A stretch of DNA of 64,000 nucleotides from Sphingobacterium siyangense (GTDB taxonomy: Bacteria; Bacteroidota; Bacteroidia; Sphingobacteriales; Sphingobacteriaceae). Each line of letters begins with the position of its first letter. The stretch's first letter is position 1. Position numbers and translations under genes: made by a program. Below, piece by piece: positions 53,908 to 63,282 of this stretch. The notes under the pieces are model-generated. The model was given only the letters and a program-made list of their open reading frames with translations. It ran no database searches and was not told the origin of the DNA. The stretch covers positions 186,001 to 250,000 of the forward strand of contig NZ_VLKR01000002.1 of the NCBI RefSeq assembly GCF_007830445.1, read 5' to 3'.

Positions 53908-56358
53908 ATGAAACCACAAAAAATTAAATTGCTCTTATTTTCTCTTATTTTATTCCTGTTTTCTATTGCCGGACCCGTTTCAGCACAGTCTGACGGCGGA
54001 AGATTACGTACAGTCGTTGTTGGACAAGACAACCAGCCTATTGTGGCTGCAAATATTTCACTATTTCGGAAGCCCAATGATATCTTGTTAAAAGGAACTT
54101 TATCCAACGAAAATGGAGAAATTGTGTTATCTGCGATTCCCGAGGGCAAGTATAGCCTACAGGTGTCCACGGTAGGGTATGCTATTTATCGTTCTGCTGA
54201 AATGGTTGTAAGTACGGGAGATCTCAAGGTGCTGGATACGATTCGTTTACAAATGGAAAGTAAAGTGTTGAGTGAGGCACAGGTGATCGGTAAGAAGCCA
54301 TTGATTGAAAGTCATCTCGATAAAGTTGTCCTCAATGTCGAAAACAGTATTTTGGCAACAGGGAATAACGCATTGGAGCTCCTGCAAAAGGTTCCAGGAG
54401 TAACTTTAGACAACAAAAAGATCAATCTACGTGGAAAAAGTAATGTGATTATCATGATTGATGGTAAGCCTACTTATCTTTCTGCTGATGAAATATCGCG
54501 ATTATTGGAAAATACGGCTTCCAATGCAATAGCGTCGATCGAAGTACTGACCAATCCACCCGCAAAATATGATGCCGCAGGGAATGCAGGAATCATTAAT
54601 ATTAAGACAAAGAAGAATACGCAATTTGGAAGTAATGTTAGTTTAAACCTCAATTTAGGGCAAGGTAAATATACAAAGGCGGATGGTGGCTTTCTAATAA
54701 ACCATCGTAACAATTGGGTAAACTTATTTTCTTCTTATAACTACGCAAATGCCTTAGGATTTAATGATTTAGATATCGATAGGGCTGTAGATACCAAAAC
54801 CGGGACGACTTTTTTTAATTCGGATTCTTATTCGAAATTCCGTTATCGAGGCCATAATTTCAAATTTGCGGCAGATTTTAACCTGGGGAAAGAGGAGGTT
54901 ATTGGATTTGTGGTTAACGGTAACGTAAGTAATGGCCATTCAACACGCGAGGGAAGCAATCTGATCGCCTCTCAAAAAGGAAAGCTTGATTCGATTGTAT
55001 TAGGAAGCAATTTGTCAGATTTTAAATACCATTACCTCACTTATAATCTTAACTATAAAAAGACATTTGATACCTTAGGGACTGAATTGACCATTAATGG
55101 GGATTATTCATATTCGAAAAATAATGACAATAGCACTGTTGGAAACCGTTTTTTGGACGCAAATTGGGCGGAATTTAAATCACCGAATATTTTCCGGAAT
55201 GATATGCTTTCTAAGACAAAAATATTAGTTTTTAAAACCGATTTTGCGCATCCTTTTAATAAAACGACGAAACTTGAGGCGGGCCTAAAATATAGCCGCG
55301 TAAAAACAGATAATAATTTGTTGTATGAAGATCAGTATCAGCAAGGCGAGTTTGTGCCAAATAATGGTCAAAGTAATCAGTTTTTGTATAATGAAAATAT
55401 AGCTGCAGCTTATTTCAGCCTAAATAAATCGTTCGGAAAGTTTTCGGTACAAACTGGACTGCGTGTTGAAAATACGAGCTCCCTGGGAAATTCAGTTACG
55501 CTAGGGCAACAAACAAAACGGACCTATACCGATTTTTTCCCATCAATATTTGTACAGCAACAGATTAATGATAATCACAAGCTTGGTGCGAGTTATAGCA
55601 GGCGTATTGACCGCCCTGATTATGGGTCATTGAATCCCTTTGTGTATTATTTGGATCAATACACGTATCAGTATGGCAACCCTTATTTAAATCCACAATA
55701 TACTAATTCGTATGAAGTAAATTATACTTTTAAAGATCGCTATTTATTGAGTTTGGGCTACAAGAGGACCAACGATGCCATCACCCAGGTCATAGAAAGC
55801 AATTCGGAGACCAAAGCTATTGCACAGACAGACCGAAACCTGGCTTATTTTGATTATTACAACATGAATGTCAATATACCAGTTAAGCTTTTTAAATGGT
55901 GGAGTATTTCTAACAATGCCAGCGCTTTTTATAATAAGTTTAGTTTTGATGAGCACTCCGGAGCGCAACGCCAATTGGAAAAGTTATCTTTCCAGGTAAG
56001 TTCCAATCATGATATTCGAATTGGGGAAACAACAAATCTGGAGCTGACAGCCAATTATTTTTCGCCAGCAGTTTATGGGGTATTTAGTTTTCAGTCTTAC
56101 TATGGTATCGATCTAGGGGCTGGAAAAACATTTCTCGACAAAAAATTGAATGTGAAGTTGGCTGTAAATGATGTGTTGAATACAAGAGGTCAGCGCAGAT
56201 TGTCGAGTTATCAGGAAAATGGATACTATCGTATACGAAATGGATATGATAGTCGGGTTATCCGATTGTCAGTTTCTTATCGTTTTGGTAATATGAATAT
56301 TAAGTCAGTCAATAAGAAGGCTGGTAATAATGATGAAGATAATCGATTAAAAAAATAG
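53908..56358 (+). CDS. TonB-linked outer-membrane beta-barrel protein
   Basis: 816 residues with signal peptide (LLLFSLILFLFSIAGPVSAQ). An N-terminal carboxypeptidase-regulatory-like domain (VGQDNQPIVAANISLFRKPN, then GKYSLQVSTVGYAIY) is followed by a plug region (LELLQKVPGVTLDNKKINLR, VIIMIDGKPTYLS, IEVLTNPPAKYDAAGNAGII) and a long C-terminal barrel of the OMP_b-brl_3 kind (YSRRIDRPDYGSLNPF). No SusD partner is adjacent, so the cargo is unknown; siderophore or peptide uptake are possibilities. Ends at a very strong palindromic terminator. Confidence 0.9.
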   Translation: MKPQKIKLLLFSLILFLFSIAGPVSAQSDGGRLRTVVVGQDNQPIVAANISLFRKPNDILLKGTLSNENGEIVLSAIPEGKYSLQVSTVGYAIYRSAEMVVSTGDLKVLDTIRLQMESKVLSEAQVIGKKPLIESHLDKVVLNVENSILATGNNALELLQKVPGVTLDNKKINLRGKSNVIIMIDGKPTYLSADEISRLLENTASNAIASIEVLTNPPAKYDAAGNAGIINIKTKKNTQFGSNVSLNLNLGQGKYTKADGGFLINHRNNWVNLFSSYNYANALGFNDLDIDRAVDTKTGTTFFNSDSYSKFRYRGHNFKFAADFNLGKEEVIGFVVNGNVSNGHSTREGSNLIASQKGKLDSIVLGSNLSDFKYHYLTYNLNYKKTFDTLGTELTINGDYSYSKNNDNSTVGNRFLDANWAEFKSPNIFRNDMLSKTKILVFKTDFAHPFNKTTKLEAGLKYSRVKTDNNLLYEDQYQQGEFVPNNGQSNQFLYNENIAAAYFSLNKSFGKFSVQTGLRVENTSSLGNSVTLGQQTKRTYTDFFPSIFVQQQINDNHKLGASYSRRIDRPDYGSLNPFVYYLDQYTYQYGNPYLNPQYTNSYEVNYTFKDRYLLSLGYKRTNDAITQVIESNSETKAIAQTDRNLAYFDYYNMNVNIPVKLFKWWSISNNASAFYNKFSFDEHSGAQRQLEKLSFQVSSNHDIRIGETTNLELTANYFSPAVYGVFSFQSYYGIDLGAGKTFLDKKLNVKLAVNDVLNTRGQRRLSSYQENGYYRIRNGYDSRVIRLSVSYRFGNMNIKSVNKKAGNNDEDNRLKK

Positions 56359-56404
56359 GAGCTACTGTTGTATGGGGAGAGAAGGAGCGAGAGATAGCGA
56401 AGGT

Positions 56405-56458
56405 TTCCCTAAAACAAAAAGAGCCTGCGATATCGCAGGCTCTTTTTGTTTTAGGGAA
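56405..56458. terminator. Perfect 54-bp palindromic terminator
   Basis: Bases 56405-56458 form an uninterrupted inverted repeat centred on GCGATATCGC, with AAAAAGAGCCTGC/GCAGGCTCTTTTT inside. It is shared by the convergent receptor and glutamine synthetase genes. Confidence 0.93.
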
Positions 56459-56464
56459 GTTATC

Positions 56465-58654
56465 TTAACTTAAAAATAAGATCTCTCTCAATTTTGGAAG
56501 AGGCCATTTTTTGTCATCAACAATTTTCTCCAATTTGTTGACATGATAACGGATCACATCGAAATATGGTTTAACCGATTCATCGTAAGCGATTGATCTT
56601 TCACGTACGTCATCAATTTGGTTTGCTTTTTTACGTTCCTGACGCATTGCTTCAGCTTGCTCCAGAATGGTATTTACGTGTGTTGAAATACGTTCTACAA
56701 AGTTCAATTGAGAGCTGAACGCCGCCTGCGCTAGACCAAGGTCTTTCAATCCTTTGACATTTTCAATCAATTCGTTTTGATAAATGAAACATGCAGGAGC
56801 AATTTGGTTGTTAACCATCTCTTCGATGACACGCGCCTCAATTTGTAATTTTTTATAGAAGTTTTCAAGCAAGATTTCGTGGCGAGCTTCTGATTCACGT
56901 TTAGTATAAATACCTAGTGATTCAAACAGGGCTAAAGATTCTTCTTTTACATAAACATCTAATGCTTTAGGCGTAGATTTGATGTTAGAAAGACCACGTG
57001 CCTCAGCTTCTTTTTCCCACTCTTCGCTATATCCATTGCCTTCGAAACGGATTGCTTTTGAATCTTTGATGTATTTGCGGACAACATTTAAGATCGCAAG
57101 ATCCTTTTTAATGCCTTTTTTGATTTGTTTATCTACTTCCGTTTTGAACTCGATCAATTGTGCTGCAACGATTGCATTCAACACAGTCATCGGTAAAGCA
57201 GAGTTTGCAGAAGAACCAACAGCACGGAATTCAAACTTGTTACCAGTAAAAGCAAATGGTGAGGTACGGTTCCGGTCTGTATTGTCCAATTTTAACTCAG
57301 GAACTTTAGGGATACCATGCCATAAGTTTGCCTCTGCTTTTACTTTTTTAGCAACACGAGCAGATTCAACTTCTTCCAAAAGCTCATCCAATTGAGAGCC
57401 TAAGAAAATTGAAATAATTGCTGGTGGAGCCTCATTTGCACCTAGGCGGTGATCGTTGCTTGCACTAGCGATAGAAGCGCGCATCAAATCAGCATATTCA
57501 TAAACAGCTTTAATGGTGTTGACAAAGAAAGTCAAGAACATCAAATTGTTTTTAGGCGTTTTTCCAGGAGATAATAAATTTACACCGGTATTTGTGATTA
57601 AAGACCAGTTGTTGTGTTTACCAGATCCGTTGACACCGGAGTATGGTTTTTCATGCAACAATACTTTGAAGTTGTGTCTTAAAGCAACTTGTTCCATGAC
57701 ATTCATCAACAATTGGTTGTGATCGATAGCCAAGTTGATTTCTTCGTACATTGGAGCACATTCAAATTGAGAAGGTGCAACTTCGTTGTGACGAGTCTTT
57801 AAAGGAATACCTAATTTTAAAGCTTCATTTTCCAAATCCACCATGTAAGCTAATACACGCTCTGGAATCGCACCAAAATAGTGGTCTTCCAATTGTTGGC
57901 CTTTTGCCGACATATGGCCAAATAACGTACGGCCAGTTAACTGAAGATCTGGGCGAGCATTATATAAGGAAAGGTCAACCAAGAAATACTCTTGTTCGAT
58001 ACCAAGAGAAGCGTTTACTTTAGTGACCGATTTATCAAAATATTGAGCAACATCTGTTGCAGCTTTATCTACTGCGTTGATCGCTTTCAATAAAGGAGCT
58101 TTATAGTCTAATGATTCACCAGTATAGGAAACAAAAACTGTTGGAATACATAATGTTTTACCAGCGCCTGTTTCGTAAATGAAGGCAGGAGAAGATGGAT
58201 CCCAAGCTGTATAACCTCTAGCTTCGAAGGTGTTACGGATACCACCATTTGGGAAAGAAGATGCATCGGGCTCTTGTTGAACTAATGCGTCAGCTGTAAA
58301 TTTTTCAATTGCTTCACCGTTTTCGTCTGGCTCAAAAAAAGCATCATGTTTTTCAGCAGTCGAACCTGTTAGCGGTTGAAACCAGTGTGTGTAGTGAGAA
58401 ACGCCGTGGTTAAGTGCCCAAGTTTTCATGGCCTGTGAAATGTGTTCCGCCAAATCTCTTGAAATAATCTGTCCCTCTTCAATGGATGCAACTAACTCCT
58501 TGTATGAATTTTTAGGAAGGTAGTCTTTCATTTTGTTTACGGAAAAAACATTCTTTCCGTAGATGTCAGTTGCTTTTTTAGTTTCAACTTTTTCAAATGA
58601 AGCAATTTGGCGTGAGCCTGCTGCTTCTACTGCTTTGAATCTTAGGTTCGACAT
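56465..58654 (-). CDS. glnN: Glutamine synthetase type III
   Basis: 729 residues, the large GSIII form typical of Bacteroidota. It starts MSNLRFKAVEAAGSRQIASF. Diagnostic blocks: WFQPLTGSTAEKHDAFFEPD, FPNGGIRNTFEARGYTAWDP, NASLGIEQEYFLVDLSLYNA, KTRHNEVAPSQFECAPMYEE and VNGSGKHNNWSLITNTGVNL. Glu/His residues in these bind the two metals. It makes glutamine from glutamate, ammonia and ATP. Monocistronic; a TATTTTTG -7 element lies upstream at 58705-58698 (minus). Confidence 0.95.
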   Translation of the reverse strand: MSNLRFKAVEAAGSRQIASFEKVETKKATDIYGKNVFSVNKMKDYLPKNSYKELVASIEEGQIISRDLAEHISQAMKTWALNHGVSHYTHWFQPLTGSTAEKHDAFFEPDENGEAIEKFTADALVQQEPDASSFPNGGIRNTFEARGYTAWDPSSPAFIYETGAGKTLCIPTVFVSYTGESLDYKAPLLKAINAVDKAATDVAQYFDKSVTKVNASLGIEQEYFLVDLSLYNARPDLQLTGRTLFGHMSAKGQQLEDHYFGAIPERVLAYMVDLENEALKLGIPLKTRHNEVAPSQFECAPMYEEINLAIDHNQLLMNVMEQVALRHNFKVLLHEKPYSGVNGSGKHNNWSLITNTGVNLLSPGKTPKNNLMFLTFFVNTIKAVYEYADLMRASIASASNDHRLGANEAPPAIISIFLGSQLDELLEEVESARVAKKVKAEANLWHGIPKVPELKLDNTDRNRTSPFAFTGNKFEFRAVGSSANSALPMTVLNAIVAAQLIEFKTEVDKQIKKGIKKDLAILNVVRKYIKDSKAIRFEGNGYSEEWEKEAEARGLSNIKSTPKALDVYVKEESLALFESLGIYTKRESEARHEILLENFYKKLQIEARVIEEMVNNQIAPACFIYQNELIENVKGLKDLGLAQAAFSSQLNFVERISTHVNTILEQAEAMRQERKKANQIDDVRERSIAYDESVKPYFDVIRYHVNKLEKIVDDKKWPLPKLREILFLS

Positions 58655-58697
58655 TTGTATTTTGTAGTTAAATTACAGTTTTGTTGATTTTGTTTTT

Positions 58698-58705
58698 CAA
58701 AAATA
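58698..58705 (-). promoter_or_regulatory. Candidate -7 element of glnN
   Basis: TATTTTTG on the minus strand fits TAnnTTTG, 43 bp before the start codon. A TTTCA sequence about 20 bp upstream is a weak -33. Confidence 0.45.
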
Positions 58706-58782
58706 TTGTGTTTTTATTGAAAACTGAAATTTTTTTTGATGTTTTTTGTGAAATAATTCAAAAATTATGGTTTTTAGCTAAT

Positions 58783-58818
58783 AAAAAAGGTGTGATTTAT
58801 ATAAATCACACCTTTTTT
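58783..58818 (-). terminator. Terminator of the S9 peptidase gene
   Basis: AAAAAAGGTGTGATTTAT and its exact complement form an 18-bp perfect stem ending in T6, 12 bp past the minus-strand stop at 58830. Confidence 0.9.
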
Positions 58819-58829
58819 ATTGTTTTGTG

Positions 58830-61649
58830 TTATAATTCAAATCCCCAGTCTATTCCTTTTTCGGTGGCAGGTACTCCTTTCTTCATCCAGGCAGGGGCGG
58901 GGGCACCTTTTAGGAAATGATCGAAGAATTGCTGCTCGCGAATTTGTATATCCTTGCGGTTTTGTCGGAGTATGAGGTTATGCTCATCACCATTATAATT
59001 CAGCATCCATACGGGTTTGTTTAATCGGCGCAATGCAGTAAACATTTCAATGCCTTGATACCATGGCACGGCCCCGTCATTGTCATTGGCCATAATGACA
59101 ACAGGAGTTTTAACTTTATCTAAATGGAATAAAGGTGAATTTTCGATGTACAGTTCCGGAGCTTCCCATAGCGTTTTTCCGATGCGGCTCTGTGTATGTT
59201 CGTATTGGAATTGACGCGACATACCGGTCTGCCAGCGTATTCCGCCATAGGCAGATGTCATGTTGACAACAGGAGCACCAGTCCAAGCTGCAGCATACAT
59301 ATTGGTCCGTGTAATGAGGTGAGCAACTTGATAGCCGCCCCAACTTTGACCCTGTATTCCCATCTTCGTACTATCAACCCATGCATTCTGAGCGAGGTAT
59401 TTCATCCCCGAATTGATGTATTCTTCAGCTGATTGACCAGGGTGACCTGTTTTGTAGCTTATATTTGGTGCAAATACAAGGTATTCGTTACTTACAAAAT
59501 AGGGGATGTTCAAACGTGATGGCGTAGGAGCAGGAGGTTGATATGTATATAATCCATCGGAAAGCTTTTCATAGAAATAAGCTATAATGGGATATTTTTT
59601 TGCAGGATCAAAATTTTCTGGTTTATAAAGAATTCCCTCAGCCTGATTTCCTTCAGGCGTTGTCCAATGAACAAGTTCTGCTGTACCCCAATTGTAATTA
59701 GCCTGTTGGGGGTTAATATTGGATAGCTGTAATTCGTCTTTGAACTTGATGGTATTGGTATAGATATTCGGTGAATTCATATAATCCTCTTTACTGTACA
59801 GGATCGTTTGTTGATCTGCAGAAGAGCTGATATTCTTGAACGCTTTTGCCTCTACCAAAAGACTTTTAGGATCGCTATGCTGTCCCTTGAACTGGTAGAA
59901 ACCAGACTCTTTGGTTTTATTGTCAAAAGACGTTAGAAAACCACCCTTTTTATAGTCAAGTGTAGTGGCTTGTTCGCGATCCTCTTCTCTTTTTAAAGGC
60001 AAGTAGCGGAAAGTTGTCTGTGATGCAGCTCCATAGCCGTTCGTCAAGATGGATTTGCTGGAACCGTCCAAGTTAAAATACCAGATATCATATCTCGAAT
60101 TGACGTAAATCCCTTTAAAGTCTGGGCTCCATGCTGCCATGCCGTATCCTTGTGCTGAGGTAGGCATATCATTTTCTTCGTCCGCAAAGGACGCAGGTAT
60201 ACCGTCGTTTAGAACTGTCTTTTTCTTTGAACTAACCTGATAGGAATTCCAGGTTCCTTTATCTTGGTCGAAATATACGATGTATTTTGCGTCAGGACTT
60301 AAGATTGCATTTCCCGAAAAGTCTGAAAGGATTAACTCTTTATTTCCTGTTTTTGTCGAAACCAGATAGATGTCATCTCTTGTTCTACCTTCCCATTGGC
60401 TTGCGATGCGCTTGCCAAAATCAGTACGCGCTAAGATATACTCTTCATTTCCGTCCGGTGTAAGTGCGGTGGAGTTGAATGTTTGATCCGTCAGGGGGAT
60501 AATGTTACGGTTGTATTTGGGGTAAGTGACCGCTAAGAAGTTTCTTGCAAGGTCTTTCTTTAAATTTACCAACTGCATGGGTTGTAAATAATCGTCTTGC
60601 CAGTTCCAAACGTCTACTTTAGCATGCTCAAAATCAACCAAAGTGGTGTCTTTAACACGCGGTATTGGTGCTATGCCGAAAAATAACTTCTCTCCATTTT
60701 TGCTGAAACGGATATCCCCATCCCCGCTAACAGCCCAGTTTTTAGGTATACCATTGCTGGTTTTTGTTGCAAGATATTGGGCTGTATCTATACCATTTGA
60801 ATAGTAATATAAATTATAATTTTTCAGCAATGCCTTTTCATTGGAGAGATCCCCTAGATAAGCGAGCTGATTGCCTGATTCATCAAATTTGAAATTTTTA
60901 TAATTGCCTTTTCCATTTGATATTTTTTTAAGCTTTTTAGTTGCTATTTCGTAGAGGTAGACTCCAGATTCTTTTGACAGGCTATCTTTCGAATCCGTTT
61001 TTTTTGAAAAAACAATTTTTGATCCGTTTTTATTCCATTCGTATTGATCTACGGATGAAAATTGTACCGAATCACCGGAATTTAAATCATATAAAGCAAG
61101 CGTTGCAACCGTTTTTTTCTTTTTATCGCTGCTTTTCTTTGCTGATGTGGCATCATTAACCGCTTTTGTTTCAGATTTCTCATTTATTTCCTTGTCGAAA
61201 AGAAAAGAGACGAAATTGTTGTTTTGATCGGCAATTTTGTAGGATTTTACCTGCGCAAATTTGACAAGGGATGAAGTTGTTAAATTGTAGATCGCCAATG
61301 AATCTTTTGGGAGTTCTTCGGCTTTCTTCTTTTTGATTTTGGCTTCTCGGGTTACGGCAAATGGCGCTTTGACCAAACTTAGCAGATGGTTTTCGGTATC
61401 TGTCAGTTTTCCATTATATCCACGGGGAATTTGAATGAGTTCTTTGTTTTCTTTGGTTTTTAGAAAAAGCTTATTATCGCCTTCTTGTGGAACGACCTGG
61501 AACAGGACAAATTTTCCCGATTTACTGATATAGGGCGATGATACGCTTTGCCAACTATCATATACCGTATGATCCAATGGTTTCTTTTGTGCATGGGCAG
61601 CGAATGCTGCCAGAAAACAAAATGGAATACAGATACTTTTCTTATTCAT
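58830..61649 (-). CDS. S9-family serine peptidase (prolyl oligopeptidase-like), exported
   Basis: 939 residues with signal peptide (MNKKSICIPFCFLAAFAAHA). The long N-terminal part is a WD-like beta-propeller (repeats such as KNGSKIVFSKK and SPDAKYIVYFD). The C-terminal ~260 residues are the peptidase domain: YKPENFDPAKKYPIIAYFYE, nucleophile GIQGQSWGGYQ, acid in MANDNDGAVPW and His in YNGDEHNL. A Lys/Glu/Ser-rich insert interrupts the propeller near residue 170. It should cleave short peptides in the periplasm. Single gene with its own terminator. Confidence 0.92.
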   Translation of the reverse strand: MNKKSICIPFCFLAAFAAHAQKKPLDHTVYDSWQSVSSPYISKSGKFVLFQVVPQEGDNKLFLKTKENKELIQIPRGYNGKLTDTENHLLSLVKAPFAVTREAKIKKKKAEELPKDSLAIYNLTTSSLVKFAQVKSYKIADQNNNFVSFLFDKEINEKSETKAVNDATSAKKSSDKKKKTVATLALYDLNSGDSVQFSSVDQYEWNKNGSKIVFSKKTDSKDSLSKESGVYLYEIATKKLKKISNGKGNYKNFKFDESGNQLAYLGDLSNEKALLKNYNLYYYSNGIDTAQYLATKTSNGIPKNWAVSGDGDIRFSKNGEKLFFGIAPIPRVKDTTLVDFEHAKVDVWNWQDDYLQPMQLVNLKKDLARNFLAVTYPKYNRNIIPLTDQTFNSTALTPDGNEEYILARTDFGKRIASQWEGRTRDDIYLVSTKTGNKELILSDFSGNAILSPDAKYIVYFDQDKGTWNSYQVSSKKKTVLNDGIPASFADEENDMPTSAQGYGMAAWSPDFKGIYVNSRYDIWYFNLDGSSKSILTNGYGAASQTTFRYLPLKREEDREQATTLDYKKGGFLTSFDNKTKESGFYQFKGQHSDPKSLLVEAKAFKNISSSADQQTILYSKEDYMNSPNIYTNTIKFKDELQLSNINPQQANYNWGTAELVHWTTPEGNQAEGILYKPENFDPAKKYPIIAYFYEKLSDGLYTYQPPAPTPSRLNIPYFVSNEYLVFAPNISYKTGHPGQSAEEYINSGMKYLAQNAWVDSTKMGIQGQSWGGYQVAHLITRTNMYAAAWTGAPVVNMTSAYGGIRWQTGMSRQFQYEHTQSRIGKTLWEAPELYIENSPLFHLDKVKTPVVIMANDNDGAVPWYQGIEMFTALRRLNKPVWMLNYNGDEHNLILRQNRKDIQIREQQFFDHFLKGAPAPAWMKKGVPATEKGIDWGFEL

Positions 61650-61743
61650 ATTTTAAACCTTTTTGTCGCAATTTATTCATAAAAAATAAATAAACATCGA
61701 TTTTTTGGTATATTCATTGTTACGTAAACATAAAAAACTGGTT

Positions 61744-62481
61744 ATGAAATCATCATCCGCTGTTATTATTTCGATTATAATGGGCGCTGTGCTCTTGCTT
61801 GGCACCTGGATATTGGGTACAGCTTATCGTTATAAGTTTAAATCGACGCAGACAATCACTGTTAATGGTAATGCCAAAAAAGATTTCGAATCTGATCTAG
61901 TCAACTGGAGTGCTACTTTTAGCCGAAAGAATTATGAATTGAGTGCTGCTTCAGCACAACTGGCCACAGATCGTGATTTGGTGCGGGATTTTTTAGTGCA
62001 ACAAGGGGTTAAAGCCGACGAAATCCGTTTCGAGGCCGTTAATATTGCCAAAGATTTCGAATATCATACAGATGGAAAGGGGAATGGTTATAATACTTTT
62101 TCCGGTTATACATTATCGCAGGCCGTAAGTGTCGAATCCAAAGACTTAAATAAAGTGGACAATGCGTCACGAGAAATATCGACATTAATTTCCAAAGGGA
62201 TAGAACTTAGCTCCAGCACCCCCAATTATTATTACTCCAAGCTAGAGGATCTGAAATTAGAACTTATTTCACAGGCTTCAAAAAATGCACATCAACGTGC
62301 AGAAAATATTGCAAAGGAATCGAATGCCGGATTAGGTAATCTGGTAAAGGCCGATCTCGGAATTTTTCAGATAACAGGACAAAACGACAACGAAGAGTAC
62401 TCTTCTGGCGGTGCATTTAATACAACCTCAAGAAAAAAAACAGCTAATATCACGGTTAAAGCAAGTTTTTTGAGTAACTAA
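61744..62481 (+). CDS. SIMPL-domain (DUF541) protein, membrane-anchored
   Basis: The frame is open from a TTG at 61705, but the ATG at 61744 begins the anchor (SAVIISIIMGAVLLLGTWIL), giving 245 residues. The rest is a SIMPL/DUF541 domain: ITVNGNAKKDFESDLVNWSA, VRDFLVQQGVKADEIRFEAV, GYTLSQAVSVESKDLNKV and AHQRAENIAKESNAGLGNLV. SIMPL proteins are periplasmic and of unsettled role, linked to oxidative stress and envelope homeostasis. It is divergent from the S9 peptidase gene. Confidence 0.87.
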   Translation: MKSSSAVIISIIMGAVLLLGTWILGTAYRYKFKSTQTITVNGNAKKDFESDLVNWSATFSRKNYELSAASAQLATDRDLVRDFLVQQGVKADEIRFEAVNIAKDFEYHTDGKGNGYNTFSGYTLSQAVSVESKDLNKVDNASREISTLISKGIELSSSTPNYYYSKLEDLKLELISQASKNAHQRAENIAKESNAGLGNLVKADLGIFQITGQNDNEEYSSGGAFNTTSRKKTANITVKASFLSN

Positions 62482-62568
62482 TGAAAAATTATTCGACTGA
62501 ATTTCAGTTCTATATTGGTTTTCATTGAAAATTTGTTCAAAAAGTTTTCTCCTTTTCAATAAAAAACC

Positions 62569-62576
62569 TACTTTTG
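62569..62576 (+). promoter_or_regulatory. -7 element of the tRNA-Leu gene
   Basis: TACTTTTG fits TAnnTTTG and lies 19 bp before the mature tRNA 5' end; a GTTTTC sequence ~20 bp upstream is the likely -33 region. Confidence 0.6.
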
Positions 62577-62595
62577 CATCATCCCAAACGGATAT

Positions 62596-62675
62596 GCCCG
62601 GATGGCGGAATTGGTAGACGCGCTGGTCTCAAACACCAGTGGGAAACCGTGCCGGTTCGACTCCGGCTCCGGGTA
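62596..62675 (+). tRNA. tRNA-Leu (anticodon CAA)
   Basis: Acceptor strands GCCCGGA and TCCGGGT (one G-U pair), D-arm with GGTAGAC, anticodon stem CTGGT/ACCAG with loop CTCAAAC (anticodon CAA), a long class II variable arm (GTGGGAAACCGT region) and T-arm GCCGGTTCGACTCCGGC. Discriminator A at 62675; the CCA end is not encoded. A terminator follows directly. Confidence 0.95.
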
Positions 62676-62677
62676 CT

Positions 62678-62713
62678 AAAAGCCTCTTTACTTACTGTAA
62701 AGAGGCTTTTTTT
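62678..62713 (+). terminator. Terminator of the tRNA-Leu gene
   Basis: AAAAGCCTCTTTAC pairs with GTAAAGAGGCTTTT around TTACT, ending in T7. Confidence 0.93.
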
Positions 62714-62840
62714 GTTCGTCTATGCTGCATCTGACCTGAAGATCGCCTCAAGTTCCGGATTATGGCTAATCAAGGTAGGTACTAAAACAGATACATCCTA
62801 ATATCAACTTATATCTAATAACAATTTTCAATCAATCTTT

Positions 62841-62928
62841 AGACAGTGATCAGTCAGTGCTTATTCAATTTGTACTGAATAATCACTGAACAATCACTGA
62901 GCAAGCACTGAATAAGCACTGTCTTAAG
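62841..62928. repeat. 11-bp tandem array, ACTGAATAATC type
   Basis: Consecutive 11-mers from 62874: ACTGAATAATC, ACTGAACAATC, ACTGAGCAAGC, ACTGAATAAGC, then the diverged ACTGTCTTAAG. Two 11-mers before (AGACAGTGATC, AGTCAGTGCTT; 62841-62862) are related to the reverse complement. As a result AGTGCTTATTCA (left) and TGAATAAGCACT (right) can form a large stem. No gene covers it. Confidence 0.75.
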
Positions 62929-62976
62929 ATCTAATTTGGTCACTACTTGATTCTAAGTTGCTGCAGCTATTGCTTG

Positions 62977-63141
62977 TTCTTTGGTGTTTCTTCGCTTATT
63001 GTAGCTACTTTCATTAGACCTTCCTCGGTATTCGTTTGCCGTTTCTTTGGTGTTTCTTTGGTATTTCTTTGTTTATTCTTTGGTATTTTAACGATAAAAC
63101 AGCAATAAAACAGCAATAAAATAGCACAGAAACGGTAACGA
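62977..63141. repeat. 11-bp periodic tract, TTCTTTGGTGT then AACAGCAATAA type
   Basis: Cut into 11-mers from 62977, units nearly always begin with TT: TTCTTTGGTGT, TTCTTCGCTTA, TTGTAGCTACT, TTCATTAGACC, TTCCTCGGTAT, TCGTTTGCCGT, TTCTTTGGTGT, TTCTTTGGTAT, TTCTTTGTTTA, TTCTTTGGTAT. The phase then continues with TTTAACGATAA, AACAGCAATAA twice, AATAGCACAGA and AACGGTAACGA. So the same period persists while the unit changes from T-led to A-led. Confidence 0.7.
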
Positions 63142-63282
63142 AGGTGTAATCTTGACCCAGACTTGTACATAAGAAAGATAAATTGACTACCGTAGAATTG
63201 GTAATAAGATGGGCTTTTTTTTATAAACGTTCTTTAATCTGAATATTCTTGTTTAAATTGGAAATACCAAATATAAACTTGG

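Noticed and set aside
62672-62787. Direct repeat GGTACTAAAA at the tRNA-Leu 3' end and at 62778, as a possible att site
   Set aside because: Only 10 bp, mostly outside the tRNA, and no integrase or phage-like genes lie nearby.
62967-63170. Minus-strand 67-codon ORF across the 11-bp tract
   Set aside because: Its sequence (Lys/Thr/Pro-rich repeats) is only the translation of the tandem repeat, and the 11-bp period shifts frame at each unit.
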